Of a DNA stretch of 43,181 nt, positions 41,990-43,181 are shown in pieces. This DNA comes from an uncultured Pelagibacteraceae bacterium (GTDB lineage Bacteria; Pseudomonadota; Alphaproteobacteria; Pelagibacterales; Pelagibacteraceae). The notes under the pieces are model-generated. The model ran no database searches, was not told the origin of the DNA, and saw only the letters and a list, made by a program, of their open reading frames with translations. The translations under genes and the position numbers were made by a program. The stretch's first letter is position 1, and the number at the start of each line of letters is the position of its first letter. The stretch is from assembly GCA_902523495.1 (NCBI GenBank), contig CABYZU010000007.1:1-43181 (forward strand). Direction: 5' to 3'.

Positions 41990-42476
41990 ATTTATTCTTT
42001 AAAGCTTTTATTGTGTTTTTTGTTGTAAACTTTTTTATGTTTCCCTTAAGTTTAATAATTTCTTTTACAAATTTTGATGATATAATTTGATTTTCTACAT
42101 CTGACATTAAAAATAGTGTCTCTATATTATTATTTAACTTTCTATTCATACCGGCAAGTTGAAATTCATATTCAAAATCTGAAACTGCTCTTAATCCTCT
42201 TAGGATTATATTTGATTTATATTTTTTACATAAAGTAGTTGTTAGAGACTTGAATGAGATAACGGTTATCTTTTTTTTATTCATTTTTAGATCTTTAAAA
42301 AGAGCGTTCCTCACAATTTCAATTCTTTCTTCTACATCAAATAGATAATCTTTATTTTCTCCATCTGAAATAGCTACTACAACTTTATCAAATAATTTTA
42401 AAGATTTTTTAATTACATCTATGTGACCAAATGTAATCGGATCGAATGTTCCTGGATAAATTGCTGTTTTCAACAT
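41982..42476 (-). CDS. coaD: phosphopantetheine adenylyltransferase
   Basis: Forms dephospho-CoA from 4'-phosphopantetheine and ATP, the penultimate step of CoA synthesis. 164 residues, normal length. The nucleotidyl-transferase motif is YPGTFDPITFGHIDVIKKS at residues 7-25; IILRGLRAVSDFEYEFQLAG near 88-107 and ISSKFVKEI near 131-139 (usually I-S-S-T/S-x-V-R) are the other signatures. Its ATG overlaps the gyrA stop by one base (TAATG), and it overlaps the cyclophilin gene by 8 bases. Confidence 0.96.
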   Translation of the reverse strand: MLKTAIYPGTFDPITFGHIDVIKKSLKLFDKVVVAISDGENKDYLFDVEERIEIVRNALFKDLKMNKKKITVISFKSLTTTLCKKYKSNIILRGLRAVSDFEYEFQLAGMNRKLNNNIETLFLMSDVENQIISSKFVKEIIKLKGNIKKFTTKNTIKALKNKYE

Positions 42477-43181
42477 TATAATAAATTATCATCAATTTTA
42501 ATTGCTGAAACAACTTTTTCATCACCAGATAATTTAATAATTCTTACTCCTTGGGTATTTCTTCCTGCAGTTCTAATTTCTTTCACAGCCAACCTTATAA
42601 CTCTTCCTTTGTTGGTCGAAATCATTATCTCATCACCCTCATAAACCGGAAATGAGGACGCAATATTGCCATTTCTTGGGGAGTTTACTATTCCAATGAT
42701 TCCCTTACCTCCTCTATTCGTGGTTCTGTAATCATAATGTGAAGTTTTTTTGCCATATCCATTTTCACTTATTGATAGAATAAATTTTTGTTTCGCAATT
42801 AATTCAGATTTGTCTTCCCTATTTTTACCGTTTTTCTTAATATTATTATTATCAATAATTGATAAAGACACTATTTCATCGTTTGAAGCTAGTTCAATTC
42901 CTTTAATACCTTTTGACGATCTACCTTTAAAAATTCTTAATTTTTTAGATTCAAATCTTATACACTTGCCAAATTTGGTGCTTAAAATTATATCCTGATC
43001 ATCTTTACAGATTTTAACACCTATGATTTTATCATTACTATCCAATTTCATTGCTATCTTACCTGAAGTGTTAATAGATGAAAAATCCTCTAAACTATTT
43101 TTTCTAACCTTACCTTTTGAAGTCGCAAAAACTATCTGATATTTGCTTGAGTCATCATCGCTTTCAGGATAAGGCATGATT
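42476..43181 (-). CDS. gyrA: DNA gyrase subunit A, C-terminal part (5' end outside the window)
   Basis: About 235 residues of the DNA-wrapping beta-pinwheel of GyrA are visible; the frame remains open past the window edge (an Ile codon precedes the first Met seen), so the breakage-reunion domain is not in view. Blade repeats are recognisable: VFATSKGKVRKNSLEDF, LSTKFGKCIRF, GRSSKGIKGIEL, RTTNRGGKGIIGI and ISTNKGRVIRL, then AGRNTQGVRIIKL. The gene ends with two Leu codons and a stop that overlaps coaD. Confidence 0.95.
   Translation of the reverse strand, partial: IMPYPESDDDSSKYQIVFATSKGKVRKNSLEDFSSINTSGKIAMKLDSNDKIIGVKICKDDQDIILSTKFGKCIRFESKKLRIFKGRSSKGIKGIELASNDEIVSLSIIDNNNIKKNGKNREDKSELIAKQKFILSISENGYGKKTSHYDYRTTNRGGKGIIGIVNSPRNGNIASSFPVYEGDEIMISTNKGRVIRLAVKEIRTAGRNTQGVRIIKLSGDEKVVSAIKIDDNLL

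Noticed and set aside
42423-42998. Plus-strand frames opposite gyrA and coaD
   Set aside because: Antisense shadows of strongly conserved motifs.

Overview
The window looks like a streamlined marine SAR11 (Candidatus Pelagibacter-like) alphaproteobacterium. The evidence is a very AT-rich composition, almost no intergenic sequence, start and stop codons that overlap at most junctions, alphaproteobacterial gene orders with members missing, a proton-pumping pyrophosphatase, and a SAM-II plus SAM-V riboswitch pair ahead of metY, an arrangement I associate with this clade. The taxonomic call is an inference from content; no rRNA is present.

Layout. 1-4344: end of ribH, nusB, thiL and hppA, with a convergent BamE-like lipoprotein whose 3' end carries the hppA terminator. 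4348-6883: cytochrome bc1 chaperone, rpmF, plsX, ihfA, merR-type regulator, rpmG, a compact block that lacks the DUF177 and fabH genes usually found in it. 6884-8234: chorismate mutase and heme A synthase, divergent across a palindrome. 8227-9555: metY with its tandem riboswitch. 9758-14920: rplM-rpsI, argC, a 53-residue lipoprotein, hom and two transporters.

14921-23028 is the accessory part: a 440-base gap with hairpins, a short MGMT gene next to a ~125-base patch of about 54% GC, a small membrane protein, a complete tyrosine recombinase, and a glycan cluster (three glycosyltransferases, an FkbM methyltransferase and a 707-residue two-domain glycosyltransferase). It ends with a GIY-YIG gene beside tRNA-Glu. 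This has the make-up of a hypervariable surface-polysaccharide island.

23029-43181 is core again: tRNA-Glu, glpX, an SbmA/BacA-like transporter, an NDUFS4-like gene and tRNA-Pro; then a zinc-ribbon protein, nhaA and a glutathione peroxidase. Next is a nine-gene chain with no spacer bases (rarD, mltB, RlpA-like, dacC, tmk, holB, metG, tatD, MBL hydrolase). After tRNA-Ser come sdhE and recG (divergent), DUF502, an M48 protease and tRNA-Lys, then gyrA(end)-coaD-cyclophilin-tgt.

Regulation visible in the sequence: -10 boxes often sit so close to the ATG that transcripts should be leaderless or nearly so, and both tRNAs that have a codirectional gene behind them are followed by an ATG 5-6 nt after the encoded CCA. 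The most distinctive protein observation is a queuine tRNA-ribosyltransferase that has lost two of its three zinc cysteines and has no queA neighbour.
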